A stretch of 64,000 nucleotides of DNA from JBBEBE01 sp040882505 (GCA_040882505.1 JBBEBE010000002.1:1-64000); one strand, 5' to 3'. Shown: positions 52,030 through 60,548, counted from the first letter of the stretch. Numbers and translations are program-made. The notes: a model not told the origin generated them from the letters alone.

Positions 52030-52238
52030 GTATGGACGGGAAGGGACGGGCGACCGACAACGCCTTCATCGAGCGTTGGTTTCGAACGGTGAAGCAGAAG
52101 CATATTTACCTGAATCCGGCCGAGAGTGGTCTGGAGCTGTATCAGGGAATCGATACCTTTGTGACGAAGTACAATCGAAAAAGACACCAAGGCATTGGTC
52201 GTAGAAAACCGATGGAGCTCTACGGACATGCCGCTTAA
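52030..52238 (+). pseudogene. 3' fragment of another IS3-family OrfB
   Basis: Directly after copy 1 the frame reads MDGKGRATDNAFIERWFRTV, then KQKHIYLNPAESGLELYQGI, KYNRKRHQGIGRRKPMELYG and a stop at 52238. This is the final third of an integrase with the catalytic Glu, related to but distinct from the OrfB of copy 1. Its front part is gone. About 90 bp of unexplained DNA follow before the IS4-type element. The fragment gives a false long frame with the end of copy 1. Confidence 0.8.
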
Positions 52239-52327
52239 TTCTAACGAAGAACTCCGGTATCGTGGTCCTAAAAACCGGGAGTATTACAAGATGCCAGACA
52301 CACTAAATGGGTAACTACCATTTAAAC

Positions 52328-52336
52328 ATATTGTAT
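52328..52336. repeat. 9-bp target-site duplication, left (IS4-type element)
   Basis: ATATTGTAT directly precedes the left terminal repeat and is repeated perfectly at 53665-53673 directly after the right one. It marks the insertion point. Confidence 0.92.
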
Positions 52337-53664
52337 CAGTAGTGTCCGGTTAAGCTTCATTCACATTCAAATAACCCATTGATGGTCAATGGACTACGTG
52401 CTGTTTAAATTTTTATCGATTTGATCGCGTAGTTTGCCAGTGTATTCGCAGATCAACAGTCCAATAATGGATGGTTTTATGAACACTGGCCGAATCATAT
52501 TTTCACAACTCATGGATGTCATTCCTGTCTATCAATTCCGAAAGATTGTTGCCCGCCATCAAGGAGATTACCGTGTGCGGCGATTCCAATGCTGGGAGCA
52601 ATTCCTCTGTTTGTGTTTTGGGCAGCTCACCTTCCGTGAGAGCCTTCGGGATTTGAGCTCTACGCTGAATGCCCTGGACTCGCGACGCTATCATATGGGA
52701 ATCAAACATTCGGTATCCCTGTCTACGTTTGCCGATGCCAATGCCGCCCGCCCTTGGCAGATCTATCAGGATCTGGCGATGCTTCTCGTTGATCAGGCGT
52801 GTCGCGTTTGCACAAAGGAGGACGAGATGGCGTCCACGAAAATATCGATCTACGCCCTCGACTCAACCACCATTGACCTCTGCCTATCGCTCTTCCCTTG
52901 GGCCCGGTTCCGCAAAGAGAAAGCAGCCATCAAACTCCATACACTCATGGATTTGGAGGGATCGATTCCCACATTTATCCATATTTCCGATGGTCTTACG
53001 CACGACATCCATGTTCTGGATATGATCCCGATCATGGCTGGGAGCATTTACATCATGGACCGTGGCTACATGGACTTTGAGCGATTGTATGCCCTCGATC
53101 AGTCGGGTGGACAGTTTGTCATCCGCGCCAGAAAAAATCTCCAGTATTACCGCAAACGCTCTACTTCAGTTGACCGAAGCAGCGGGCTTCAGTGTGACCA
53201 ACTCATTCGACTCACCGGACCAAAACCCAAAAAGAAGTATCCCAAGCCCCTTCGTCGTGTTCGACGGATCGATCGGGAAACCAGCCAGGAGATCGTCTTG
53301 CTGACGAACATGAGAGAATCGGTCAGCGCCGAGACCATCTGTGCGTATAACAAAAGCCGCTGGCAGATTGAGCTGTTCTTCAAATGGATCAAACAGCATC
53401 TTCGGATCAAAGCCTTTTATGGCCACAGTCCGAACGCCGTGAAGACCCAAATCTGGACGGCGATCTGTACCTACCTGATCATTTTAATAACTCAAAGAAC
53501 GAATCAATTTACCGTTAAACTACACACAATGATGCAAGTACTCAGCGTGGCCATATTGGACCGTATGACACTGAAACAGCTATTTTCTGATGAATCACTC
53601 ACGGAACTCGAACCCCATACTCGTAACCAACTGGGGCTCTTCGATATTTAACCGGACACTACTG
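52337..53664 (+). mobile_element. intact IS4-family insertion sequence, 1,328 bp
   Basis: The element has matching ends, CAGTAGTGTCCGGTTAA at 52337 and its reverse complement up to 53664, one transposase gene nearly filling it, and a perfect 9-bp target duplication ATATTGTAT on both sides. Such a clean duplication indicates a recent insertion. A diverged relative leaves a left-end remnant at 49456. Confidence 0.95.
52479..53651 (+). CDS. IS4-family transposase (DUF4372 N-terminal type)
   Basis: The 390-residue transposase begins MNTGRIIFSQLMDVIPVYQF, the DUF4372-type N-terminus, followed by DYRVRRFQCWEQFLCLCFGQ and LTFRESLRDL. The catalytic core has YALDSTTIDLCLSLFPWARF (first Asp), GSIYIMDRGYMDFERLYALD (second Asp) and the Y-x2-R-x3-E signature as YNKSRWQIELFFKWIKQHLR. 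The frame is open 15 codons further upstream, but the start used matches the related remnant at 49456. It looks intact. Confidence 0.93.
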   Translation: MNTGRIIFSQLMDVIPVYQFRKIVARHQGDYRVRRFQCWEQFLCLCFGQLTFRESLRDLSSTLNALDSRRYHMGIKHSVSLSTFADANAARPWQIYQDLAMLLVDQACRVCTKEDEMASTKISIYALDSTTIDLCLSLFPWARFRKEKAAIKLHTLMDLEGSIPTFIHISDGLTHDIHVLDMIPIMAGSIYIMDRGYMDFERLYALDQSGGQFVIRARKNLQYYRKRSTSVDRSSGLQCDQLIRLTGPKPKKKYPKPLRRVRRIDRETSQEIVLLTNMRESVSAETICAYNKSRWQIELFFKWIKQHLRIKAFYGHSPNAVKTQIWTAICTYLIILITQRTNQFTVKLHTMMQVLSVAILDRMTLKQLFSDESLTELEPHTRNQLGLFDI

Positions 53665-53673
53665 ATATTGTAT
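53665..53673. repeat. 9-bp target-site duplication, right (IS4-type element)
   Basis: ATATTGTAT repeats 52328-52336 exactly and abuts the right terminal repeat. Confidence 0.92.
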
Positions 53674-53721
53674 GAAAAATAAATATATTTATTATATAAA
53701 TTAACAATTATTTATATAATT

Positions 53722-55074
53722 ATGGATAGAGGTAAGATAAAAGATTTAATTGAAGAAATTGAGAGAAACTATCCTGTGAATAGTTGGATTCATAACGGAT
53801 ATAATGTTTGGCCGATATTAAGAATTAAGTTATATATCCACTTAGCATCTCAGGAAGTAACAAATAGCGATTATAACAATACAAGAGGATTTGGAAGTAT
53901 ATTTAAGCTATTCTTGTCAGGGATCGAATATGTTAAATATTATTTCTTAAAAAGGAGTGGCTGTGTTGTTTATGTTGGAGATCCATCTAGGTGCTCAAAT
54001 ATAAATAATGTTTCTTATAATAAGTATTTTGACAAAATGATGGACTGTGATGATAATGCTATTTACTTTAGTAAATCTGATTCAAAAATAGGAGTATATA
54101 GACCTGATCGCCACTTTCTATTTTCAAATTTGTTATTTGGTTACAAGGTTCTAAAATACATGTTTAATAAAAAACAAATACAACCATATTATATTCAAGA
54201 AATTTGTGATTATCTTATTTGTAATGGAATAGAATTAGAAGGTTTTGAAAAAAAAGCTATTTCATTCGTAAAAAATGTAGATCTATCTGAAAGTTTATCG
54301 ACAAAGATTTTCAATAAATTGAAACCCGAAAAAATTTTGGTGTCGTGTTACTATTCTTCAGATGTTTTAGGTTTGTTAATTGCTGCCCATAAACAATCAA
54401 TATCTACTATAGATATGCAGCATGGTGGTCAAGGGAAAAATCATTTGGCGTACTGTTCATGGAGTAAAGTTCCTAAAGAAGGTTATGAGGCGCTTCCAAA
54501 TATTTTTTATACTTGGGACGGTCAATCAGCGCAAGAGATAAATGATTGGGCAAAGGACACAAAAAAGCATGATGCCATACACTTTGGTAATCCATGGGTT
54601 GAGAGTTGGAAACATGGAAAATTTAAAAATGTGGAGTTTAATTGGCCGAATAACCTTGTATTGTATACTATGCAACCAATTAAAGAGCCATTAGAAGAGT
54701 ATTTCATAGAAACTATACAACAAACAAAAAATAACTATAATTGGTGGATAAGGCTTCATCCTAGGCAAAATAGAGAAAAAAAGTTAATTATTAATCAGTT
54801 GATATATCATAATTTATATTCATATGTTAATATTGAAGATGCAACGAATCTACCATTACCTGAAATTTTGAGCCATACATCTGCTCATATTACTAAATTT
54901 TCTGGCTCCACACTTGAAGCGATTCAATTTGGTATTCCTACTATTTTAATTGATAAAAGAGGGAAAGATCCTTTTGAAATTTACTTAAAAACTTCTGATT
55001 TAGTGGAGGGGTTTTTTGATAAAGATTCAAACGAATTAGTTAAGGGTATTCAACGAATTATGTCAAATAACTAA
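53722..55074 (+). CDS. putative GT-B-fold glycosyltransferase, family not recognised
   Basis: The 450-residue product is encoded by strongly AT-rich DNA. I do not recognise a named family. Two blocks suggest a GT-B fold: STIDMQHGGQGKNHLAYCSW at about residues 228-247, a DxQHG-type motif seen in some capsule and glycan transferases, and the C-terminal ITKFSGSTLEAIQFGIPTIL at about 389-410, a donor-binding Ser/Gly-Ser-Thr-x-Glu-Ala pattern. The middle has YYSSDVLGLLIAAHKQSIST and WWIRLHPRQNREKKLI. There is no membrane segment. It lies between the IS4-type element and a solitary right end of the IS3 element, which starts at its stop codon. Confidence 0.55.
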   Translation: MDRGKIKDLIEEIERNYPVNSWIHNGYNVWPILRIKLYIHLASQEVTNSDYNNTRGFGSIFKLFLSGIEYVKYYFLKRSGCVVYVGDPSRCSNINNVSYNKYFDKMMDCDDNAIYFSKSDSKIGVYRPDRHFLFSNLLFGYKVLKYMFNKKQIQPYYIQEICDYLICNGIELEGFEKKAISFVKNVDLSESLSTKIFNKLKPEKILVSCYYSSDVLGLLIAAHKQSISTIDMQHGGQGKNHLAYCSWSKVPKEGYEALPNIFYTWDGQSAQEINDWAKDTKKHDAIHFGNPWVESWKHGKFKNVEFNWPNNLVLYTMQPIKEPLEEYFIETIQQTKNNYNWWIRLHPRQNREKKLIINQLIYHNLYSYVNIEDATNLPLPEILSHTSAHITKFSGSTLEAIQFGIPTILIDKRGKDPFEIYLKTSDLVEGFFDKDSNELVKGIQRIMSNN

Positions 55075-55119
55075 ACAATTCATCACAACATATCTGTCCA
55101 ACGAACCTAGACCACTACA
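55072..55119 (+). mobile_element. solitary right end of the IS3-family element (scar 1)
   Basis: The sequence up to AGACCACTACA at 55119 matches the right end of the 1,230-bp IS3 element (with the C found in copy 2) over about 48 bp, starting at the stop codon of the preceding gene. The rest of the element is absent. It marks a place where a copy once sat or where recombination cut next to one. Confidence 0.85.
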
Positions 55120-55444
55120 CACAAACAGATCCATTACATTGGGATTCACCGAGTGGGTGAAGATACGAAATCCGGCAACATACTGGAACCATTGACCTTA
55201 GAAAGGAAAAAGAAAATTAACTCACGGAATCAGGTTTAAACGAAATTCAAAAGATATCCCATTAATATTAACTAAAAAGTTAAGCTATATACTATAGTAG
55301 TATAAATTTATTATATAATTGAATTAATTTAAAAATAAATATGATTCGTTTACATAATTAAAACATATTAAAATCAAATTTTATTAATTTGACCATATAT
55401 AATGAATGGATATATAAATCAAAATTTGATAAAAAATATTGTAA
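55120..55444. other. AT-rich intergenic stretch
   Basis: The 325 bases hold no gene. A 37-base motif at 55197-55233 is also found after the second solitary IS end. From about 55250 on the DNA is extremely AT-rich and presumably contains the promoter of the next glycosyltransferase operon; no single promoter can be picked with confidence. Confidence 0.6.
55197..55233 (+). repeat. 37-bp motif shared with 58979-59016
   Basis: CTTAGAAAGGAAAAAGAAAA followed by TTAACTCACGGAATCAG matches 58979-59016 at roughly four of five positions with one single-base gap. Both copies lie just to the right of a solitary IS3 right end. It may be a remnant of a further element or of the sequence the cassettes recombined with. 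Confidence 0.6.
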
Positions 55445-56338
55445 GTGAAAATTTCGATTGAAAAAAGACCTATATTCGTATCCGTAATCATTCCAATATT
55501 TCATGATTGGGATAGGTTAAAAATTTGTGTGGATTCATTATTTGAACAGGATTATCCAAATGAAAGATATGAGGTCATCATTGTTAATAATGATCCTATT
55601 GAAAAAGAACCGGAACTTAATTTGCCTGATAACTACCATTTAATTAAGGAGAAAAAACCAGGTTCATATTCAGCAAGAAATACTGGTATCCGATATTCAA
55701 ATAATGAAGTTTTAGTATTTACAGATGCAGATTGTATACCAAAAAGTAATTGGTTATCAGAACTAATAAACAAATTTGAAGTAGAACAAGAAAGAGATCT
55801 AAAAAATTTACTAATTAGTGGTGATGTAAAGATATTTTCACGTGAATATGAACCTAATTGGGCAGAATCATATGATATAATCTTTGGTACTAATCCGAAA
55901 AGAGAATTTAAAAATGATACTGCTCCCACTGCTAATCTGCTTGTTCATAGAACTGTATTCGAAGAAATTGGGACATTTGATTCTTTCAGATTTTCAGGAG
56001 GAGATAGTGAGTTTTGTAAAAGAGCTAGTTTACATGGTTATAAATTATCCTTTTGTAATTCTGCAATTGTTAATCATCCGGCTAGAAAAAGCCTATATAA
56101 GATTTTCATAAAGGCGAGAAGAAAACTAGCAAGCAAAATTTATGAAGGCATTAGATTTAGAAATGTTATTCAAATATTATCCCCTCCTCTTTATAGATAT
56201 ACTATATTAGTTAATTCAAAAGAATATAGAATATCTATTCGTATAAAAGCATTTGTTATATTACATTTTGTAAAATTAATTGAAGTTATAGAATTAATTA
56301 GATTAAAAATATTCAAAAAAAAACATGTTCGAGAGTAG
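55445..56338 (+). CDS. glycosyltransferase family 2
   Basis: The 297-residue GT-A enzyme opens FVSVIIPIFHDWDRLKICVD and continues with VIIVNNDPIEKEPE, GSYSARNTGIRYSNNEVLVF followed by TDADCIPKSNW, TANLLVHRTVFEEIGTFDSF and SGGDSEFCKRASLHGYKLSF. It resembles the GC-rich gene at 33019-33939 along most of its length, so the two probably use the same kind of donor or acceptor, but the DNA is far richer in A and T. The GTG start is preceded by a weak AAGTG context. It leads a run of three AT-rich genes. Confidence 0.86.
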   Translation: MKISIEKRPIFVSVIIPIFHDWDRLKICVDSLFEQDYPNERYEVIIVNNDPIEKEPELNLPDNYHLIKEKKPGSYSARNTGIRYSNNEVLVFTDADCIPKSNWLSELINKFEVEQERDLKNLLISGDVKIFSREYEPNWAESYDIIFGTNPKREFKNDTAPTANLLVHRTVFEEIGTFDSFRFSGGDSEFCKRASLHGYKLSFCNSAIVNHPARKSLYKIFIKARRKLASKIYEGIRFRNVIQILSPPLYRYTILVNSKEYRISIRIKAFVILHFVKLIEVIELIRLKIFKKKHVRE

Positions 56339-56395
56339 AAATAAATAAATTAAGATAAATATATTATAAATGACTAAAATATAAACTAATAAATT

Positions 56396-57532
56396 ATGTC
56401 GTTGAGAATAGATTATATTGTGGGTTTTTCTATTGAAGGTAATTCAGGTAAATCTAAAGCAACTGTTGAAAAGGCTAAAGAATTAAAAAGACAAACAGAC
56501 AAGTTTTCCTTTTATAGCCTTAATAAATCTACGGGAAGCACATATTTAAATTATATGATGCAGGTCATATTTGAGGTTAAATACTGTATTAAATATTTAT
56601 TAAAAGAAAAACCGGATGTTTTATTTGCGAGATCTAATTTTGGTATTCTACTGGTTATATTGACTCGTTTTTTTAACACTTATTTGATATTTGAGGTTCA
56701 TTCCGATTTTAAAGATGAATCAAAAATATTATACCGGAATAATTATATTCTCAAAAAAATTAGTTTAATAGTAAATTATATTTCTATAATATCCTATAAA
56801 AATTCAGATGGTATAATATTTAATAATCCTGATCTAGAAAATTACTTTATATCGGAGTATTCGTTGCAAGAAATTTCAACGATAAGTATTTATAATGGCA
56901 GTAATATAGAAGAATTTTATCCGGAAAATAGATTCAAGGTCAGAAAGAAGCTCTGTCATGAAATAAAAGAAAATGATTTGTTATTTGTTTTTACTGGTTC
57001 AGTGAGCCAATGGCATGGTGTGGAATATTTAATAAATACCTTTATTGAATTAAAAGAAATATTTAATGAAAGAAACTTACTACTGTATATAGTTGGCGGT
57101 GGTAGCAATCAGTATCGATTATCTTTAAAAAATCAGTATTCGTCTGAGGCAGGAATTACTTTTATTGATGAAGTCTCCACAAATATAGCTAGAGATTATA
57201 TTAATGCATCGGATGTTTGTATGCTACCAGTTGCTAAAATTAGGGTAAGTCAAGGGAGCCCACTTAAGTTGTATGATTATATTGCATGTGGTCGACCAGT
57301 GATAACACAATCAAATATTAATGGGTATAGTGATGTAATTAATAAATATGAACTTGGTATAGATGTTGATTTCTATACTCCAGACAAAGCTGCCAGCCTG
57401 ATTGTAAAATTTTTAAAAAAAACCGACCTAAATAATTTAGGGAATAAAAATAGGGAAAAAGCAATAAACAACCTATCCTGGGAAAAAGTTATTCATAAGT
57501 GGATACAATTTGCTATAAAAAATGATAGTTAA
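56396..57532 (+). CDS. glycosyltransferase family 4
   Basis: The 378-residue GT-B enzyme has an N-terminal half with VLFARSNFGILLVILTRFFN and TYLIFEVHSDFKDES, typical of GT4 acceptor domains. Its donor half has ISIYNGSNIEEFYPENRFKV, LLFVFTGSVSQWHGVEYLIN, ARDYINASDVCMLPVAKI and QGSPLKLYDYIACGRPVITQ, where the usual Glu is replaced by the SPLKLYDY variant seen in several GT4 subfamilies. The gene is AT-rich, like its neighbours, and lies 57 bp after the GT2 gene. Confidence 0.84.
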   Translation: MSLRIDYIVGFSIEGNSGKSKATVEKAKELKRQTDKFSFYSLNKSTGSTYLNYMMQVIFEVKYCIKYLLKEKPDVLFARSNFGILLVILTRFFNTYLIFEVHSDFKDESKILYRNNYILKKISLIVNYISIISYKNSDGIIFNNPDLENYFISEYSLQEISTISIYNGSNIEEFYPENRFKVRKKLCHEIKENDLLFVFTGSVSQWHGVEYLINTFIELKEIFNERNLLLYIVGGGSNQYRLSLKNQYSSEAGITFIDEVSTNIARDYINASDVCMLPVAKIRVSQGSPLKLYDYIACGRPVITQSNINGYSDVINKYELGIDVDFYTPDKAASLIVKFLKKTDLNNLGNKNREKAINNLSWEKVIHKWIQFAIKNDS

Positions 57533-57640
57533 AAAAATTAATTAATGTTTATTACCGTAATTTATTAATTATATTTGATTTAATGAACGCTGTTGTGTCC
57601 AATCAGCTTAGTCATAAATATTCACATTAAAAGGCAAATT

Positions 57641-58864
57641 ATGTGGGGCTGGTTTTTTTTATTTGCAGGGGCAGTATTTTTTCTTCTTTATTGGTCTGGG
57701 ACTAGAAAAATTGGCAGGCTTCTTTTTATTGCTTATTTGGTTCGTATAGTTGCAGCAATCACTCATAAATATATTTTTATTCTTCCGGCTGGTTGTTGCG
57801 ATGCCGTTAAATTTGAAGAGGTAGCATGGGAATGGTCTGCAGCTGGTCTATCAACTTTATATTTTGATCCTTCAAGTTCTTATGTAATCAGCTGGATTGG
57901 AAGTATGTTGTATGGAATATTTGGAAGAGACCCGTTACTATTACAAATGGTGAATGTATTTATAGGTACAATGACAGTACTTATTGTTTACAAAACAGCG
58001 CGTTTACTATGTAAAGAAAAGACGTCCTTAATAATAGCCTGGTTATTTGCGCTTCACCCTACGGTGATTGAACATTCAGTAGTTTTTTTAAGAGAAGCAC
58101 CAGTGGTATTAGGTCTTGCCCTCAGCATTTATTTTTTTACAAAATGGTTTCTGTTTTATAGGCCTATTTATATAATTTTATGTTTAGCTTCAATTATTTT
58201 TAGTTCACTATTTCATGGGGCAATGATACTGAGTTTATTGGTTATATTGTTTGCGGTAGCAGCAATAGCATATAAGAGTTTATTGAAATTAGTGTTTAAG
58301 CCATATTTGAAAAAAGGAATATTTTCTATAGTCATAATGCTATTTGTTGGGACATCAATTGTAGCTTCAATGGGACTTCCGACATTATCAACCGTTGGTA
58401 ACCTAGAAATACTTTTAGATGCTTATCAGGCTGCTGAATCCGCCGGTTCAGCGGCAGAAGCACGCTCAGAGGGGGGAGCTGTTTATTTGCAAAATTTAAC
58501 GGCTTCAAATCCGGTAGATATTTTGTGGCAAGCGCCTATTCGATCTCTCTATTTTGTTTACGCACCTTTCCCATGGAATATACGTTCCATTACTCATTTA
58601 AAGGGGTTTATTGACTCCGGTTTTCTTATCTATTTTACATTTCTAATGTGGACTTATCGCCGTGAATTGTGGGCGAATAAAATATATCGTTATTTGTTAC
58701 TTATTCTGTTGCTTTATATTGCAGCATTCAGCTTTGGTACAGCAAATTTTGGTTCGGCTATTCGCCATAAAGCAAAGTTTCTACCAATCATTGTGCTATT
58801 TTATGGGCTGAAAGATAGTGGGGTAAAGTATGTCCTTGCCATGCCTTATCAATCAGAGAGTTAG
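57641..58864 (+). CDS. multi-spanning membrane protein, GT39- or polymerase-like
   Basis: The 407-residue protein has about ten hydrophobic helices. An early periplasmic-side loop with KYIFILPAGCCDAVKFEEVA and a later GWHP-like SLIIAWLFALHPTVIEHSVV followed by FLREAPVVLGLALS resemble membrane glycosyltransferases of the GT39/ArnT type. A polar loop with many Ala/Glu residues (AAESAGSAAEARSEGG) precedes APIRSLYFVYAPFPWNIRSI. A Wzy-type polymerase is an alternative. The frame is open from 57593, but ATG 57641 has AAAGG seven bases upstream. The next 87 bp lead to a solitary IS end. Confidence 0.65.
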   Translation: MWGWFFLFAGAVFFLLYWSGTRKIGRLLFIAYLVRIVAAITHKYIFILPAGCCDAVKFEEVAWEWSAAGLSTLYFDPSSSYVISWIGSMLYGIFGRDPLLLQMVNVFIGTMTVLIVYKTARLLCKEKTSLIIAWLFALHPTVIEHSVVFLREAPVVLGLALSIYFFTKWFLFYRPIYIILCLASIIFSSLFHGAMILSLLVILFAVAAIAYKSLLKLVFKPYLKKGIFSIVIMLFVGTSIVASMGLPTLSTVGNLEILLDAYQAAESAGSAAEARSEGGAVYLQNLTASNPVDILWQAPIRSLYFVYAPFPWNIRSITHLKGFIDSGFLIYFTFLMWTYRRELWANKIYRYLLLILLLYIAAFSFGTANFGSAIRHKAKFLPIIVLFYGLKDSGVKYVLAMPYQSES

Positions 58865-58951
58865 CGAAAATCTCCACTAATAAAGTCGTCTGCTAAAAGC
58901 TAAACCTTTATGTTTACCTTCATTTAATGAAGTATCCAAAAGTATCAAATA

Positions 58952-58974
58952 TCCAACGAACCTAGACCACTACA
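58952..58974 (+). mobile_element. solitary right end of the IS3-family element (scar 2)
   Basis: TCCAACGAACCTAGACCACT followed by ACA is identical to the last 23 bases of the 1,230-bp IS3 element in its copy-2 form. Nothing of the remainder is present. Together with scar 1 it brackets the three AT-rich genes between 55445 and 58864. Confidence 0.8.
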
Positions 58975-58978
58975 ATTG

Positions 58979-59016
58979 CTTAGAAAGAAAAAATTGAAAG
59001 TAACTTACGGAATCAG
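58979..59016 (+). repeat. 38-bp motif shared with 55197-55233
   Basis: CTTAGAAAGAAAAAATTGAA followed by AGTAACTTACGGAATCAG is an imperfect second copy of the motif at 55197. Here it begins only five bases after the IS3 scar. Confidence 0.6.
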
Positions 59017-59076
59017 TATAACGTGAAATAATTGAGTATTAATGATTGAAAAAAATATCAAATACAGGGATTTCTT

Positions 59077-60240
59077 TTGAAACGAATAGCAATTATAGGC
59101 AACTCGGCTTCAACGCTCCTCCGATTCAGGTTGGAATTCATACGGAATATGATAGAGCAGGGAAACCAAGTCTATGCATTTTCCCCATCCTATAAGGAGA
59201 CGGAAAGAGAGTTGTTGAAGAGTATAGGAGCTCACCCTGTTACATACTCGATGCGTCGAATTGGTATTAATCCAATGCATGAATTAAAGATTATTTCAGG
59301 GTTTCGTAAACTTTTTCGGAATTACGAAATCGAAATAGTTTTTAATTACTTTCTAAAACCCTCAATATATGGCTCTATAGCTGCGTATCGTGCTGGGATA
59401 AGTGATGTCTATAGCATGTTTGGTGGCTTGGGGTTTGTTTTTTCGGAGAGCCGGAATATTAAACAGCGATTGCAACAACTTTTTTTGAAACCTTTTGTTT
59501 CACTTCTTATAAAAGTTGCACTAAAGCGGAATAGAAAAGTTTTTTTTCAGAATCCGGATGATCTAAATGAGTTTGTTGAAATGGGTCTGGTTTCACGTGA
59601 GCAGTGTGTACGAATCTTCGGATCTGGAGTTAACTTGTCGGAGTTCCCACTCGAAAAACCGGTAACTGATCCTTTAACATTTATAATGGTGGGGCGATTA
59701 CTTGAAGAGAAAGGGTATCGCGACTTTTATGAAGCGGCTCGTAAAGTCAAGGATACAAATCCACTTGTGCGATTTGTTATTCTTGGTGGTGTTGATGTCA
59801 ACCCCGGTGGTATATCCCGCCATGAGGTACGTACATGGGTTGAAGATGGTACATTAGAGTGGCCTGGAAAGGTGAAGAATGTTCAGCACTGGCTTAAGAA
59901 GAGCAGTGTATTCGTACTTCCTTCCTATAGAGAAGGGACTCCAAGAAGTGGACTTGAAGCATTGGCTATGGGGCTGCCAGTGATTACTACAGATGTGCCA
60001 GGTTGCAGTGAAACAGTATGGAATGGAGAGAACGGCTTTCTTATTTCTCCCCGATCACCTGATGAGCTAGCCCGTAATATGATGCGATTTGTAGAGCAGC
60101 CCAAACTCATTGTTGAAATGGGTAAAGCCAGTCGAAAAATAGCCGAAACCTATTACGATGTTCATAAGGTGAATCACTCGATCCTTCGCGCTATGAATTT
60201 ATTACCGAACTGTAGTGGTCTGGGAAAATTGGACAGTTAA
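59077..60240 (+). CDS. glycosyltransferase family 4, C-terminus supplied by the IS3 element
   Basis: The GT-B enzyme has an N-terminal half KRIAIIGNSASTLLRFRLEF, YFLKPSIYGSIAAYRAGISD and VYSMFGGLGFVFSESRNIKQ, and a donor half GSGVNLSEFPLEKPV, LTFIMVGRLLEEKGYRDFYE, VLPSYREGTPRSGLEALAMG with the Glu pair, and GENGFLISPRSPDELARNMM. These features fit PglA/WbpX-like enzymes. The IS3 copy starts at 60211, after residue about 378 (MNLLPN), and the last nine residues plus stop come from its left end. Little or nothing of the catalytic domain is lost, so the protein may still work. The start is TTG with CAGGGA upstream. Confidence 0.82.
   Translation: MKRIAIIGNSASTLLRFRLEFIRNMIEQGNQVYAFSPSYKETERELLKSIGAHPVTYSMRRIGINPMHELKIISGFRKLFRNYEIEIVFNYFLKPSIYGSIAAYRAGISDVYSMFGGLGFVFSESRNIKQRLQQLFLKPFVSLLIKVALKRNRKVFFQNPDDLNEFVEMGLVSREQCVRIFGSGVNLSEFPLEKPVTDPLTFIMVGRLLEEKGYRDFYEAARKVKDTNPLVRFVILGGVDVNPGGISRHEVRTWVEDGTLEWPGKVKNVQHWLKKSSVFVLPSYREGTPRSGLEALAMGLPVITTDVPGCSETVWNGENGFLISPRSPDELARNMMRFVEQPKLIVEMGKASRKIAETYYDVHKVNHSILRAMNLLPNCSGLGKLDS
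60208..60210. repeat. 3-bp target duplication flanking IS3 copy 2
   Basis: AAC precedes the left end of copy 2 at 60208-60210 and follows the right end at 61441-61443. A 3-bp duplication is typical of IS3-family insertions. Three bases can match by chance, so support is moderate. Confidence 0.6.
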
Positions 60241-60263
60241 ACTTGAAAACTTAGTTTGCTGCC

Positions 60264-60548
60264 ATGAGACGAAAACGACGACATTTTGGAGCCAAATTCA
60301 AGACAAAAGTGGTCCTCGAAGCGCTCAAAGAGCGGGAGAGCCTTCAAGAGATCGCCGAGAAGTACGAGCTTCACCCCAACCAGATTACCAGCTGGAAGAA
60401 GCAGTTTTTGGAGAACGCCGAGCAGGCCTTTGGCAGTGACAAGTCCGTCAAGGCCCTCAAGAAAGCCGAGCAGGAGCGCGAAGAGCTCTACAAACAGATT
60501 GGCCAGATGAAGGTGGAGACGGACTTTCTAAAAAAAAAGTTGCAATGA
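60264..60548 (+). CDS. IS3-family OrfA, copy 2
   Basis: The 94-residue product is identical to that of 50853-51137. A run of nine A residues at 60530-60538 precedes its stop, and orfB overlaps in the minus-one frame. Confidence 0.92.
   Translation: MRRKRRHFGAKFKTKVVLEALKERESLQEIAEKYELHPNQITSWKKQFLENAEQAFGSDKSVKALKKAEQEREELYKQIGQMKVETDFLKKKLQ
60530..60538 (+). other. run of nine A residues, likely frameshift site (copy 2)
   Basis: The run lies at the junction of orfA and orfB in copy 2 and is equivalent to 51119-51127. It would allow an OrfAB fusion transposase by minus-one slippage, as known for the family. Confidence 0.6.

Noticed and set aside
51795..52238. A forward open frame joining the end of IS3 copy 1 to the following fragment
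   Set aside because: Its first half is an out-of-frame shadow of orfB; only the part from 52030 on is a real (truncated) transposase fragment.
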